Positions 5,790 to 12,863 of a stretch of 19,607 nt of DNA are shown here, one piece after another. This stretch comes from Fimiplasma intestinipullorum (GTDB lineage Bacteria > Bacillota_I > Bacilli_A > Erysipelotrichales > Coprobacillaceae). Each line of letters begins with the position of its first letter. Position 1 is the stretch's first letter. A program made the position numbers and the translations under genes. The notes under the pieces were generated by a model that saw nothing but the letters and a program-made list of their open reading frames with translations, was not told the origin of the DNA and searched no databases. Where the stretch lies: contig DVMJ01000104.1 of assembly GCA_018715065.1 (NCBI GenBank), positions 1 through 19,607 on the forward strand. Direction: 5' to 3'.

Positions 5790-8169
5790 ACTTAACAACA
5801 ATATTGACAATCTTATCTTTGACAATGATGATCTTGGACACATTCTTGCCTTCAGTATGATTTTTCACATTAGGCTGTGACAAGGCCAGTTCTTTGATCT
5901 CGTCCTGATCCATATCGATAGAAACCATCATCTTTGCTCTTAATTTACCGTTGACCTGAACTCCCATCTCATGTTCCTGGCTGACAAGTTTAGATTCATC
6001 ATAAGTTGGCCATTTCGCATAAGCAATGCTGCCTTCCTGACCTAATAATGACCACATTTCTTCCCCAAGGTGAGGAGCAATGCAGGATAACATCTTAATG
6101 AGATCTAAGGCATATGGACGATAGATCTTTTCTACCCGATAACATTCATTGACAAAGATCATCATCTGAGAGATAGCCGTATTAAAATCAAGACTTTCAT
6201 AATCTTCCGTTACTTTCTTCACCGTCTGGTTGTAGACACGATCCAACGCATGATCGTTTTCATCAGTCAGTTTATCCTGTTCAATAAAGATACGATAGAC
6301 TCGATCCAACCATTTACGTGAACCGTCAACGCCGCTCTCATTCCATGGTTTGCTGGCTTCTAATGGTCCCATGAACATCTCGTAAAGACGTAACGTATCG
6401 GCACCATAAGCTTTGACAATATCATCCGGATTGACAACATTACCACGTGACTTAGACATTTTTTCACCATTTGCTCCAAGGATCATTCCCTGATGTCTCA
6501 ATTTGTGGAATGGTTCCTTCACTGGTACAACACCTTTGTCATAGAGGTAATTATTCCAGAAACGAGAGTAAAGCAAATGACCGACGGCATGTTCAGGGCC
6601 ACCAATGTAAAGGTCAACTGGTAACCAGTGTTCAAGCAATTGACGATTCGCTAATTCATCCTGGTTATTTGGATCGATATAACGCAAGAAATACCAGCTG
6701 CTGCCCGCACTTCCAGGCATCGTACTCGTCTCACGTTTACCTCCTTTATAGTTGACCCAATCCACCGCTTTATCCAATGGAGAATCACCTGATTTACTTG
6801 GACTATAATCATCCAATTCTGGTAAGATCAATGGCAATTCTTCTTCTGGCAGCACTTCATCATGATCATCATAATGAACGATCGGAATTGGTTCACCCCA
6901 ATAACGCTGACGGGCAAAGATCCACTCGCGCAAACGGTAATTGACCTGCTTCTTGCCGACACCTTTCTTTTCTAACCACTGAATCATGGTATCGATGGCT
7001 TCCTGCTTGCCCATTCCATTTAAGAAATCGCTGTTGATATGTAATCCATCTTCAGTGAACGCTTCCTGACTGATGTCTCCGCCTTCAAGAACCGGAATGA
7101 TCTCTAAACCAAATTTCTTGGCAAAAGCATAGTCACGTTCATCGTGTGCTGGTACAGCCATGATTGCGCCTGTACCATAAGTAGCTAAGACATAATCACT
7201 GATCCAGATAGGGATCTCTTTTTGATTGACCGGATTGATTGCATAGGCACCGATAAAGACACCGGTCTTTTCTTTATTTAATTCAGTTCTCTCTAAATCT
7301 GATTTAGCGGCACATACCTTCTGATAGGCTTCCACTTCGGCCTTCTTATCCGCCGAGGTAATCTCATTGACCAATACGTGTTCAGGTGAAAGCACACAGT
7401 AAGTGGCCCCAAAGAGCGTATCCGCTCTGGTTGTGAATACCGTAAACTGTTTATCCGTACCGGCTACTTTAAAATCAACATGTGCTCCGACAGATTTACC
7501 GATCCAGTTACGCTGAATCTCTTTCGTGGATTCAGGCCAATCCAGATCATCAATCTGCGAAAGCAAACGATCAGCGTATTTTGGGATATCCATGACCCAT
7601 TGACGCATGTTTTTACGAACGACCGGATAACCGCCACGCTCACTCTTTCCATCAATGATCTCATCGTTAGCTAAAACAGTCCCGAGTTCCTCACACCAGT
7701 TCACTGGCATATCTACATTTTTCGCTAAGCCGTCCTTGTACAATTGTTCGAAGATCCACTGTGTCCATTTGTAGAACTGCGGATCTGCTGTAGACACTTC
7801 CTTGGACCAGTCATAAGAAAAGCCAAGCATCTTTAACTGACGCTTAAACGTTGCAATATTTCGCTGTGTAAATCCTTCCGGATGATTTCCGGTCTTAATG
7901 GCATACTGCTCAGCAGGTAAACCAAAAGCATCCCATCCCATTGGATGAAGAACGTTATAGCCCTGCATTCTTTTAAAACGTGCAACAATGTCCGTTGCCG
8001 TATATCCTTCCGGATGTCCGACATGAAGACCTTGTCCGGATGGATAAGGGAACATGTCCAATACATAATATTTTGGTTTAGAGAAATCCCACACGTCAGT
8101 TTCAAAAGTGTGATTCTCTTCCCAATACTTTTGCCATTTGGCTTCAATCTTCGTATGATCAAATGCCAT
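5788..8169 (-). CDS. leuS: Leucine--tRNA ligase
   Basis: Class I aminoacyl-tRNA synthetase charging tRNA-Leu with leucine in the cytosol. The protein is 793 residues, normal for a bacterial LeuRS. The HIGH signature is HVGH at 49-52 after PYPSGQGL, and KMSKS is at 570-574 (GEKMSKSRGN). The CP1 editing domain is present (TRADTLFGATYCVLSPEH and AVPAHDERDYAFAKKF), so hydrolysis of mischarged tRNA should be intact. A zinc-free connecting region and the C-terminal anticodon-binding and VNGKLRAKM segments follow. Two ATGs are close together at 8175 and 8169. GGAGG is only 3 nt from the first and 9 nt from the second, and MAFDHTKIE resembles family N-termini, so I prefer 8169. Expression is controlled by the T-box leader upstream. 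Confidence 0.97.
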   Translation of the reverse strand: MAFDHTKIEAKWQKYWEENHTFETDVWDFSKPKYYVLDMFPYPSGQGLHVGHPEGYTATDIVARFKRMQGYNVLHPMGWDAFGLPAEQYAIKTGNHPEGFTQRNIATFKRQLKMLGFSYDWSKEVSTADPQFYKWTQWIFEQLYKDGLAKNVDMPVNWCEELGTVLANDEIIDGKSERGGYPVVRKNMRQWVMDIPKYADRLLSQIDDLDWPESTKEIQRNWIGKSVGAHVDFKVAGTDKQFTVFTTRADTLFGATYCVLSPEHVLVNEITSADKKAEVEAYQKVCAAKSDLERTELNKEKTGVFIGAYAINPVNQKEIPIWISDYVLATYGTGAIMAVPAHDERDYAFAKKFGLEIIPVLEGGDISQEAFTEDGLHINSDFLNGMGKQEAIDTMIQWLEKKGVGKKQVNYRLREWIFARQRYWGEPIPIVHYDDHDEVLPEEELPLILPELDDYSPSKSGDSPLDKAVDWVNYKGGKRETSTMPGSAGSSWYFLRYIDPNNQDELANRQLLEHWLPVDLYIGGPEHAVGHLLYSRFWNNYLYDKGVVPVKEPFHKLRHQGMILGANGEKMSKSRGNVVNPDDIVKAYGADTLRLYEMFMGPLEASKPWNESGVDGSRKWLDRVYRIFIEQDKLTDENDHALDRVYNQTVKKVTEDYESLDFNTAISQMMIFVNECYRVEKIYRPYALDLIKMLSCIAPHLGEEMWSLLGQEGSIAYAKWPTYDESKLVSQEHEMGVQVNGKLRAKMMVSIDMDQDEIKELALSQPNVKNHTEGKNVSKIIIVKDKIVNIVVK

Positions 8170-8191
8170 TTTCATACCCCTCCTCTGTAAA

Positions 8192-8395
8192 ATAAAAAAA
8201 GTCCTTAAGCTAAGGACGAATCATCGCGGTACCACCTTAGTTCATGCCTAAACATGCCCTCAAACTCTTAACGCGAGTCACGTGATACACTTTTGGCGTA
8301 TCCATCTCCCAGGCGAGTTCACAAAGATGAACGGTCTATTTTCACCAGCCATAGACTCTCTGAAACGGATGCTTTGCTACTACTCCTGTTCACTG
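8192..8395 (-). promoter_or_regulatory. T-box leader of leuS, Leu specifier CUC
   Basis: Read on the - strand, the leader has the conserved AGGAGTAGTA start (near 8378-8387), the GAGAG bulge region and stem I. The T-box sequence GGTGGTACCGCG is at 8225-8236, and a terminator GTCCTTA-GCT-TAAGGAC plus T run is at 8194-8217. The specifier in GAACUCGCC is CUC (reverse complement of 8315-8317), a leucine codon. Uncharged tRNA-Leu should stabilise the antiterminator and permit leuS transcription; charged tRNA leads to termination. Confidence 0.95.
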
Positions 8396-8412
8396 ATTTT
8401 GATATCACAAGC

Positions 8413-8441
8413 ATTATAGCATAATTTTTATGGGTTGACCA
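8413..8441 (-). promoter_or_regulatory. leuS promoter
   Basis: TATAAT (8413-8418, - strand) has an extended TGC in front of it and a partial -35 TGGTCA (8436-8441) at 17 bp. Transcription would start near 8406, just before the T-box stem I. Confidence 0.75.
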
Positions 8442-8448
8442 GCGCTTA

Positions 8449-8468
8449 ATATCACAAATTTGTGATAT
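8449..8468. promoter_or_regulatory. 20-bp perfect palindrome between divergent leuS and radical SAM genes
   Basis: The two 10-base halves centred between 8458 and 8459 are exact reverse complements (half-site ATATCACAAA). The right half covers part of the extended -10 (TGATATAAT) of the + strand gene. A second copy of the half-site core TATCACAA is at 8403-8410, near the leuS transcription start. This is the layout of a repressor operator; the regulator is unknown. Confidence 0.55.
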
Positions 8469-8471
8469 AAT
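8463..8471 (+). promoter_or_regulatory. Extended -10 promoter of the radical SAM gene
   Basis: TG-A-TATAAT (8463-8471) has no good -35. The start would fall near 8478, only about 10 nt before the ATG at 8488, so the leader is very short. Confidence 0.6.
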
Positions 8472-8487
8472 ACAAAGGGTGATTCAA

Positions 8488-9420
8488 ATGCAAAATCCAT
8501 TTCCATATTCGTTGGATAATAAACGTTATCATACTTACAATTACTATTTAAAAAAACGTTATCATCAAAAGGTTGCTAAGATCGGACTGGATGCCGGCTT
8601 TACCTGTCCCAATCGTGATGGCAAGGTCGGTGTAGGCGGCTGCATCTATTGCTCAGGTGATTTTGTCAGACAACCCTCAGGCACCGATCTCATCCGTCAA
8701 TTGACCGCCGGCTGTGAGATCATGCGTCACAAATGGCCGCAATGCCTGTTTATTGCCTATTTCCAGTCCGGCAGCAATACCTATGGTTCTTTAAAGCGAC
8801 TTCAGCAGTGCTTCGAACCCTTCGTTGGGCAAAGAGATATCGTCGGACTGAGTATCGCCACACGACCGGATTGCTTATCCGAAGAAGTGCTGGATTACCT
8901 GGAAGATCTGGCTCGACGTACCGATCTGACCATCGAACTGGGATTACAGACCATCCATGAAAAAACGGCCCAGCTCATCAATCGCGGACACGATCTGGCC
9001 TGCTTTGAAGAAGCCGTGATCCAGCTACGCAAACGAAAGATCGATATCGCTGTCCATATCATCAATGGCCTGCCGTATGAAACGCCTGCTGACATGATCG
9101 CTACTGCACGCTATGTCGCCAAACTGGATATTCAGTTTTTAAAGATCCATATGCTCTATATACTTGAAAACACCCCACTCTATCACCTGTATCAGTCACA
9201 GCCCTTCCCTTTGCTTAGCAGAGAAGACTATATTCAGCTAGTCGTCGATCAGCTCGAATACCTACCAGAGAATGTGGTGATTGAACGTTTAACCGGAGAC
9301 GGCGATGCCAGTCGTCTATTCTACCCGCTATGGTCGATCAAAAAAGTGACCATCCTCAATGACATCGATAAAGAATTCCTTCGTCGAAATACCTGGCAAG
9401 GAAAAAAAGCCATCCCATAA
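8488..9420 (+). CDS. ytqA: Radical SAM protein, TIGR01212 family (YtqA/MnmL-like)
   Basis: The protein is 310 residues. The family's modified radical SAM cysteine motif is at Cys40, Cys52 and Cys55 (TCPNRDGKVGVGGCIYC), which should hold the 4Fe-4S cluster that cleaves S-adenosylmethionine. The rest is a radical SAM barrel with SIATRPDC, IELGLQTIHEKTAQLINRGHD and the C-terminal IERLTGDGD motif of this family. The B. subtilis homologue YtqA has been linked to modification of the wobble uridine of tRNA (renamed MnmL); I recall this as recent work and extend it here by homology. The usual partner methyltransferase gene (ytqB/mnmM) is not adjacent. The frame opens with GTG at 8479, but AAGGGTG precedes the ATG at 8488 by 6 nt. 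It is monocistronic with a terminator directly after the stop. Confidence 0.93.
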   Translation: MQNPFPYSLDNKRYHTYNYYLKKRYHQKVAKIGLDAGFTCPNRDGKVGVGGCIYCSGDFVRQPSGTDLIRQLTAGCEIMRHKWPQCLFIAYFQSGSNTYGSLKRLQQCFEPFVGQRDIVGLSIATRPDCLSEEVLDYLEDLARRTDLTIELGLQTIHEKTAQLINRGHDLACFEEAVIQLRKRKIDIAVHIINGLPYETPADMIATARYVAKLDIQFLKIHMLYILENTPLYHLYQSQPFPLLSREDYIQLVVDQLEYLPENVVIERLTGDGDASRLFYPLWSIKKVTILNDIDKEFLRRNTWQGKKAIP

Positions 9421-9421
9421 A

Positions 9422-9447
9422 AGACTGCTGCAGGCAGTCTCTTTTTT
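9422..9447 (+). terminator. Terminator of the radical SAM gene
   Basis: AGACTGC (9422-9428) and GCAGTCT (9434-9440) enclose a 5-nt loop and are followed by TTTTTT (9442-9447). The stem begins 2 nt after the stop. Confidence 0.92.
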
Positions 9448-9613
9448 GCGTCCATACCGACTTCTTGCAACTCACGCTTATATGTTGTGCCTTCTTCACC
9501 CGTCTATGCCTGGTAACCCCCACGCTTCCTTTCTGACATCTCACGATGATACGGATACATTTTTTTAAGTGTCGTTGTCTGTTGTCTTTATTCATGATCA
9601 GATACATTGAAGT
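9448..9613. other. Intergenic stretch with no recognised feature
   Basis: There are about 165 bases between convergent transcription units. Open frames crossing it on either strand lack ribosome binding sites and resemble no family I recognise. No strong hairpin or promoter is visible. Confidence 0.5.
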
Positions 9614-9645
9614 AAAAAAACCGGGTCATTTCACGATCCCGGTTT
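9614..9645 (-). terminator. Terminator downstream of hpf
   Basis: AAACCGGG (9618-9625) and CCCGGTTT (9638-9645) enclose a 12-nt loop. On the - strand seven T follow (9614-9620). It lies about 145 nt beyond the hpf stop. Confidence 0.88.
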
Positions 9646-9789
9646 ACATAGAAAGGTATGGCTGACCTTTCTTTTCACATTTTCATTTGTTCAGCCAGGA
9701 AAATCAGTCCAGCTTTCCTGTCTGTTTCGTTGCAAAATACCCAAATGCTTCAAGCCGCGTCTTCGAAATCAGCGTCTAGCGTTCGCCTG
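9646..9789 (-). ncRNA. Structured 3' region of the hpf transcript, possible small RNA
   Basis: About 145 nt with no ORF separate the hpf stop from its terminator. On the - strand it can form CAGGAAA...TTTCCTG (9714-9720 with 9696-9702) and GAAAGGT...ACCTTTC (9665-9671 with 9651-9657). An alternative 7-bp helix TGGCTGA...TCAGCCA (9691-9697 with 9659-9665) would exclude both. The class is not recognised; it does not carry 6S, SRP or tmRNA hallmarks that I can see. It may be only a long 3' UTR. Confidence 0.35.
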
Positions 9790-10329
9790 CTATTCGCCAT
9801 CCGTTTCGATCAAACCATAATCGCCATCATAACGACGATAAACCACGCTGACACGATTACTTTCTGTATCCAGATACACGAAGAAATTATGTCCAATCAT
9901 TTCCATCTGCATAATGGCTTCTTCCAGATCCATTGGCTTAGGTGAGATATGCTTAGTCTTGACAACCACATCTTCTTCTGGCTGCTGCTCACTTTCAACA
10001 ATGGTTGCCATATTGAAGGCCAGCTTATGATCCGGACTCTTGCGATCCAAACGTGTCTTATACTTGCGGATCTGACCTTCCAGCTTATCAATCACATTAT
10101 CAATCGCTGCGTAAAGATCATCTTCAATCACTTCCGCTCTCAGTAATACCCGACCCGTTGGAATCGTCACTTCGATTTTTTGTCCACGTGGGTAAACACG
10201 AACAAGTACCTTGGCCTCAATCTCGTCACTGTTCAAAAAATACTTGTCTAACTTGGATAATTTCTGGTTAATTTTATTTTCAATCCCTTCCGTAATTGAA
10301 ATGTTTTTACCTCTTACAGTAATTTTCAT
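9790..10329 (-). CDS. hpf: Ribosome hibernation-promoting factor, long form
   Basis: The 179-residue protein is the long HPF typical of Firmicutes. The N-terminal domain (about 1-95, MKITVRGKNISITEGIENKINQKLSKLDKYF...VLVRVYPRGQKIEVTIP) binds the 30S decoding region in stationary phase. A linker of about 30 residues leads to the dimerisation domain (about 132-175, PMDLEEAIMQMEMIGHNFFVYLDTESNRVSVVYRRYDGDYGLIE), which joins two ribosomes into inactive 100S particles. All expected parts are present. The start follows AAAGGAGG by 7 nt. TATAAT at 10359-10364 (- strand) is the likely -10; the -35 is poor, and no sigma-B or sigma-H consensus is visible. The gene is monocistronic with an unusually long 3' region. 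Confidence 0.97.
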   Translation of the reverse strand: MKITVRGKNISITEGIENKINQKLSKLDKYFLNSDEIEAKVLVRVYPRGQKIEVTIPTGRVLLRAEVIEDDLYAAIDNVIDKLEGQIRKYKTRLDRKSPDHKLAFNMATIVESEQQPEEDVVVKTKHISPKPMDLEEAIMQMEMIGHNFFVYLDTESNRVSVVYRRYDGDYGLIETDGE

Positions 10330-10358
10330 AAAATAACCTCCTTTATTTTCCTATCTTT

Positions 10359-10364
10359 ATTATA
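10359..10364 (-). promoter_or_regulatory. hpf -10 element
   Basis: TATAAT on the - strand about 30 bp upstream of the hpf start. The best -35 at 16-17 bp (TGATTT region, 10381-10386) is weak, so an activator or alternative factor may contribute. Confidence 0.55.
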
Positions 10365-10422
10365 CACTATTTTCATTGTGAAATCACGAAAAATGCAAAC
10401 GAATTCATCGAAAGATTTTAGG

Positions 10423-10450
10423 AAAAACAAAAAGTCGAAAGCATTCGACT
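10423..10450 (-). terminator. metK terminator
   Basis: AGTCGAA (10433-10439) and TTCGACT (10444-10450) enclose AGCA. On the - strand the stem is followed by T-rich sequence. It begins 6 nt after the metK stop. Confidence 0.88.
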
Positions 10451-10456
10451 CTTTGT

Positions 10457-11605
10457 CTAGGATATATATTTTTTTAGCGTTTCAACTTTATCGAGCTTTT
10501 CCCATGGCAGATTCAAATCACCACGGCCAAAATGACCATAAGCGGCAATCTGTCGATAAAGCGGACGACAGAGATCCAGTGACTGAATGATTCCCTTTGG
10601 TGTCAAATCGAATTGATCCTCAATCGCCTGCATGATCACATCGTGGCTCACATGTTCTGTTCCGAACGTCTCTACAAAAACACTGGTTGGTTTCGCTACA
10701 CCAATCGCATAAGAGAGCTGAATTTCCATCTGATCAGCAAAACCTGCAGCAACCAGGTTCTTCGCCATATATCTGGCCATATAAGCAGCTGAACGATCGA
10801 CCTTAGATGGATCCTTCCCACTGAAAGCACCGCCGCCATGACGAGCATATCCCCCATAAGTATCAACGATGATCTTACGGCCGGTCAACCCGGTATCACC
10901 ATGAGGCCCACCGATCACAAAACGCCCCGTAGGATTGATGTAAACCTGATAATCTGTATTCATATCATACTTTGAAACGACGTAATCCATGACCTCTTTT
11001 TTCAGATAATCTTTAAACGCTGCTTCATTGAAATCAGGATCATGCTGGACAGACATCAGAATCGTCTCGATCTTTGGATGCTGACGATCCGTATAATCGA
11101 TCGTTACCTGTGATTTCATATCCGGTCTGGCCCAACGGAATGCCCCGCTTTTACGCTTCTCTGTTGCAACGCGTACCAGCTGATGTGCAATAGAGATGGC
11201 TAAAGGCATATAACCTTCTGTTTCATTAGTCGCATAGCCAAACATGATCCCCTGGTCTCCGGCACCACCAACTTCAACATTCGTTCCTAGCGCGATATCT
11301 GGTGATTGCGAGTCCAGAACGATGCGGATCTGACAATGGTCAGCATCGATTCCAAGACTGTCATCCGTATAACCGATGGATTTCATCACATCGCGTGCCA
11401 CTTGCTCATAATTTACTTTTGCCTGTGTCGTAATTTCACCACCGATGACCACTAAATTCGTTGTCGCAAAAACCTCACAGGCAACGCGGCTGTTTGGATC
11501 CTGTTCCAGACAAGCATCCAAAATTGCATCCGAAATCTGATCACAGACTTTATCCGGATGTCCTTCAGAAACAGATTCTGAAGTAAATAAAACTTTCTTT
11601 GACAT
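10457..11605 (-). CDS. metK: S-adenosylmethionine synthetase
   Basis: MetK makes S-adenosylmethionine from ATP and methionine in the cytosol. The 382-residue protein has the N-terminal MSKKVLFTSESVSEGHPDKVCDQISDA with the catalytic His in GHPDK, the hexapeptide GAGDQG, and the GGGAFSGKDPSKVDRSAAY segment carrying phosphate- and metal-binding residues. It is full length for the family. The frame is open up to 11659, but those codons lie in the riboswitch terminator; GGGGAGG sits 7 nt before the ATG at 11605 and the N-terminus matches the family there. Expression is governed by the SAM-I riboswitch immediately upstream, so the product represses its own synthesis. The radical SAM protein in this window is a consumer of the product, but the two are not co-transcribed. 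Confidence 0.97.
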   Translation of the reverse strand: MSKKVLFTSESVSEGHPDKVCDQISDAILDACLEQDPNSRVACEVFATTNLVVIGGEITTQAKVNYEQVARDVMKSIGYTDDSLGIDADHCQIRIVLDSQSPDIALGTNVEVGGAGDQGIMFGYATNETEGYMPLAISIAHQLVRVATEKRKSGAFRWARPDMKSQVTIDYTDRQHPKIETILMSVQHDPDFNEAAFKDYLKKEVMDYVVSKYDMNTDYQVYINPTGRFVIGGPHGDTGLTGRKIIVDTYGGYARHGGGAFSGKDPSKVDRSAAYMARYMAKNLVAAGFADQMEIQLSYAIGVAKPTSVFVETFGTEHVSHDVIMQAIEDQFDLTPKGIIQSLDLCRPLYRQIAAYGHFGRGDLNLPWEKLDKVETLKKYIS

Positions 11606-11634
11606 TTTGCTTCCTCCCCTTCTGTTCAGTAAAT

Positions 11635-11657
11635 AAAAAAGCTTTCTAAGAGAAAGC
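11635..11657 (-). terminator. Attenuator terminator of the metK SAM riboswitch
   Basis: On the - strand GCTTTC-TCTTA-GAAAGC is followed by TTTTTT (11635-11640). The competing antiterminator pairs 11666-11676 with 11647-11657 over 11 bp. Confidence 0.93.
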
Positions 11658-11668
11658 AAATTGTCGCT

Positions 11669-11777
11669 TTCTCTTATTGTTCAAGAATTGCTTCTTGCTT
11701 GGGTAAGGCACCTTCTTTCTTACAAAGGGTTGCCACCACGTCATCGATCCCAAATCTGGTGGTTCTGAATAAGAGAA
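11669..11777 (-). promoter_or_regulatory. SAM-I (S-box) riboswitch aptamer
   Basis: P1 is a perfect 9-bp helix (11769-11777 with 11669-11677). Within it, read on the - strand, are P2 CCACC...GGTGG with the kink-turn GATGACG, and the P2b hairpin GAT-TTGGG-ATC whose loop can pair with CCCAA after P3 (pseudoknot). The conserved GCAACC, a short P3 (CTTT with AAAG) and AAGGTGCC follow, and P4 is CAAGAA-GCAA-TTCTTG. The 3' strand of P1 is shared with the antiterminator, so SAM binding should favour the attenuator terminator and lower metK expression. Confidence 0.95.
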
Positions 11778-11783
11778 CTTTTC

Positions 11784-11912
11784 CTATTTACTTTTTTTGA
11801 TCTGCGCAACTTCTTCCTCATTCAAATCAGTCATACAGGCAACCAATTTTTCCTCCATGCCAATGGATAAAAGAACACTGGCCACTTTTTGATTAGCGAC
11901 TTGACGTTTCAT
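11784..11912 (-). CDS. Unrecognised small ORF (42 aa) between the promoter and the SAM riboswitch
   Basis: The ATG at 11912 is preceded by GGGTGA with 5-6 nt spacing, and the ORF stops at 11784, 6 nt before the riboswitch P1 helix. The product is a soluble-looking, charged 42-residue peptide (MKRQVANQKVASVLLSIGME, then EKLVACMTDLNEEEVAQIKK, then SK) with no membrane segment and no family I recognise. The C-terminal NEEEVAQIKK is helix-like. The SD lies in a hairpin (GATGG with CCATC, 11922-11926 with 11931-11935), so its translation may itself be regulated. It would be transcribed whatever the SAM level, upstream of the switch. It could be a true small protein, a leader peptide, or chance. 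Confidence 0.5.
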   Translation of the reverse strand: MKRQVANQKVASVLLSIGMEEKLVACMTDLNEEEVAQIKKSK

Positions 11913-11988
11913 TTGAATCACCCATCTTAGGATGGCTGAAATCAAATAAAATATCCTGCCAATTCATGACATTTTTTGCGCTAGAGAT

Positions 11989-12017
11989 AGTCTATCATAA
12001 ACCCATGCACAATGCAA
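11989..12017 (-). promoter_or_regulatory. Promoter for the small ORF, SAM riboswitch and metK
   Basis: On the - strand TTGCAT (12012-12017), a 17-bp spacer ending in TGA, and TAGACT (11989-11994) form an extended -10 promoter. No other promoter is evident between here and the riboswitch. Confidence 0.65.
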
Positions 12018-12035
12018 GAGAAACGCATATTAACT

Positions 12036-12072
12036 AAAATAAATGACAAAGAGGGATCAATCCTCTTTGTCA
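12036..12072 (-). terminator. Terminator of the thi operon, with the thiD stop codon in its loop
   Basis: An 11-bp stem (12044-12054 with 12062-12072) has a 7-nt loop that contains the thiD TGA (12057-12059). T-rich but interrupted sequence follows on the - strand. Confidence 0.82.
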
Positions 12073-12863
12073 GTAAAGCAACTTTTTAAATCATAGCCAT
12101 GATCCAACGGACCGCTGCCCTGACCAAGATCAAGCATGCTGGCAAGCGCCCCCGTCAAATAAGCCTTTGCCTGTTTGATAGCCTGTTCCAGACCGGCCCC
12201 CTTGGCTAAATGGCAGGCAATTGCACTGGATAATGTACAGCCTGTTCCATGTGTATTTGGATTGTCGATACGCTGACCTTTGAACCAAACAAACCGGCCA
12301 TTCTGATATAACAAATCATTCGCTTCATTGATTTGGTGCCCACCCTTGCATAAAACCGCGCAGCCATACTTGTCACCAATCAGACGGGCAGCCTTTTCCA
12401 TATCGTGTTCATCATTGACAGACATTTCAGCTAAGACCTCTGTTTCCGGAATATTGGGTGTGATTACCTCTGCCAAAGGTAATAGTTGTTGCTTTAAAAC
12501 AGCAATTGCCTCTTCCGAGATCAGTCTTGCTCCGCTGGTTGCCACCATCACCGGATCCACAACAATATGACTTGCCTGATATTCCTTTAACTTTTGCACA
12601 ATGACCTCAATGAGCTCTCCTGAAGAAACCATCCCGATCTTAACGGCATCTGGACGAATATCGGTAAAGATGGCGTCCAGCTCATCAGCCAAAAACACTG
12701 GGGTCACTTCCATGACCGAGCGTACACCGGTCGTATTCTGCGCTGTCAAAGCGGTCAGGGCACTCATCCCATAAACGCCGTTAGCCAGCATTGTCTTTAG
12801 ATCTGCCTGAATACCTGCACCACCGCTGGAATCACTGCCAGCAATCGTTAAAACCTTTTTCAT
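12057..12863 (-). CDS. thiD: Hydroxymethylpyrimidine/phosphomethylpyrimidine kinase
   Basis: ThiD phosphorylates HMP to HMP-P and then HMP-PP, the pyrimidine half of thiamine. The 268-residue protein belongs to the ribokinase fold: N-terminal TIAGSDSSGGAGIQADLKT, the ALTAQNT and VVDPVMVATSG segments, TPNIPE, and the GTGC anion hole with catalytic Cys in THGTGCTLSSAIA. A conserved frame extends 8 codons farther, but the ATG at 12863 overlaps the stop of the HAD gene (ATGA) and gives the family N-terminus MKKVLTIAGSD. It is the last gene of the four-gene thi operon and is translationally coupled to the HAD gene. Confidence 0.95.
   Translation of the reverse strand: MKKVLTIAGSDSSGGAGIQADLKTMLANGVYGMSALTALTAQNTTGVRSVMEVTPVFLADELDAIFTDIRPDAVKIGMVSSGELIEVIVQKLKEYQASHIVVDPVMVATSGARLISEEAIAVLKQQLLPLAEVITPNIPETEVLAEMSVNDEHDMEKAARLIGDKYGCAVLCKGGHQINEANDLLYQNGRFVWFKGQRIDNPNTHGTGCTLSSAIACHLAKGAGLEQAIKQAKAYLTGALASMLDLGQGSGPLDHGYDLKSCFTDKED

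Noticed and set aside
9356..9607. An open frame of 83 codons on the - strand over the end of the radical SAM gene
   Set aside because: It has no ribosome binding site, overlaps a well-supported gene antisense, and has no recognisable family.
9658..9945. An open frame of 95 codons on the + strand across the end of hpf
   Set aside because: It lies antisense to hpf and its 3' region, has no SD, and its composition looks like the reverse of a real gene.
11606..11659. N-terminal extension of metK by 18 codons
   Set aside because: These codons fall in the riboswitch terminator and SD; the family N-terminus and GGGGAGG point to 11605.
8477..11923. Identical 14-mer GGGTGATTCAAATG at the starts of the radical SAM gene (+, 8477-8490) and the small ORF (-, 11910-11923)
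   Set aside because: It spans SD, spacer and start codon, where similarity is expected; surrounding bases differ, so it is probably coincidence.
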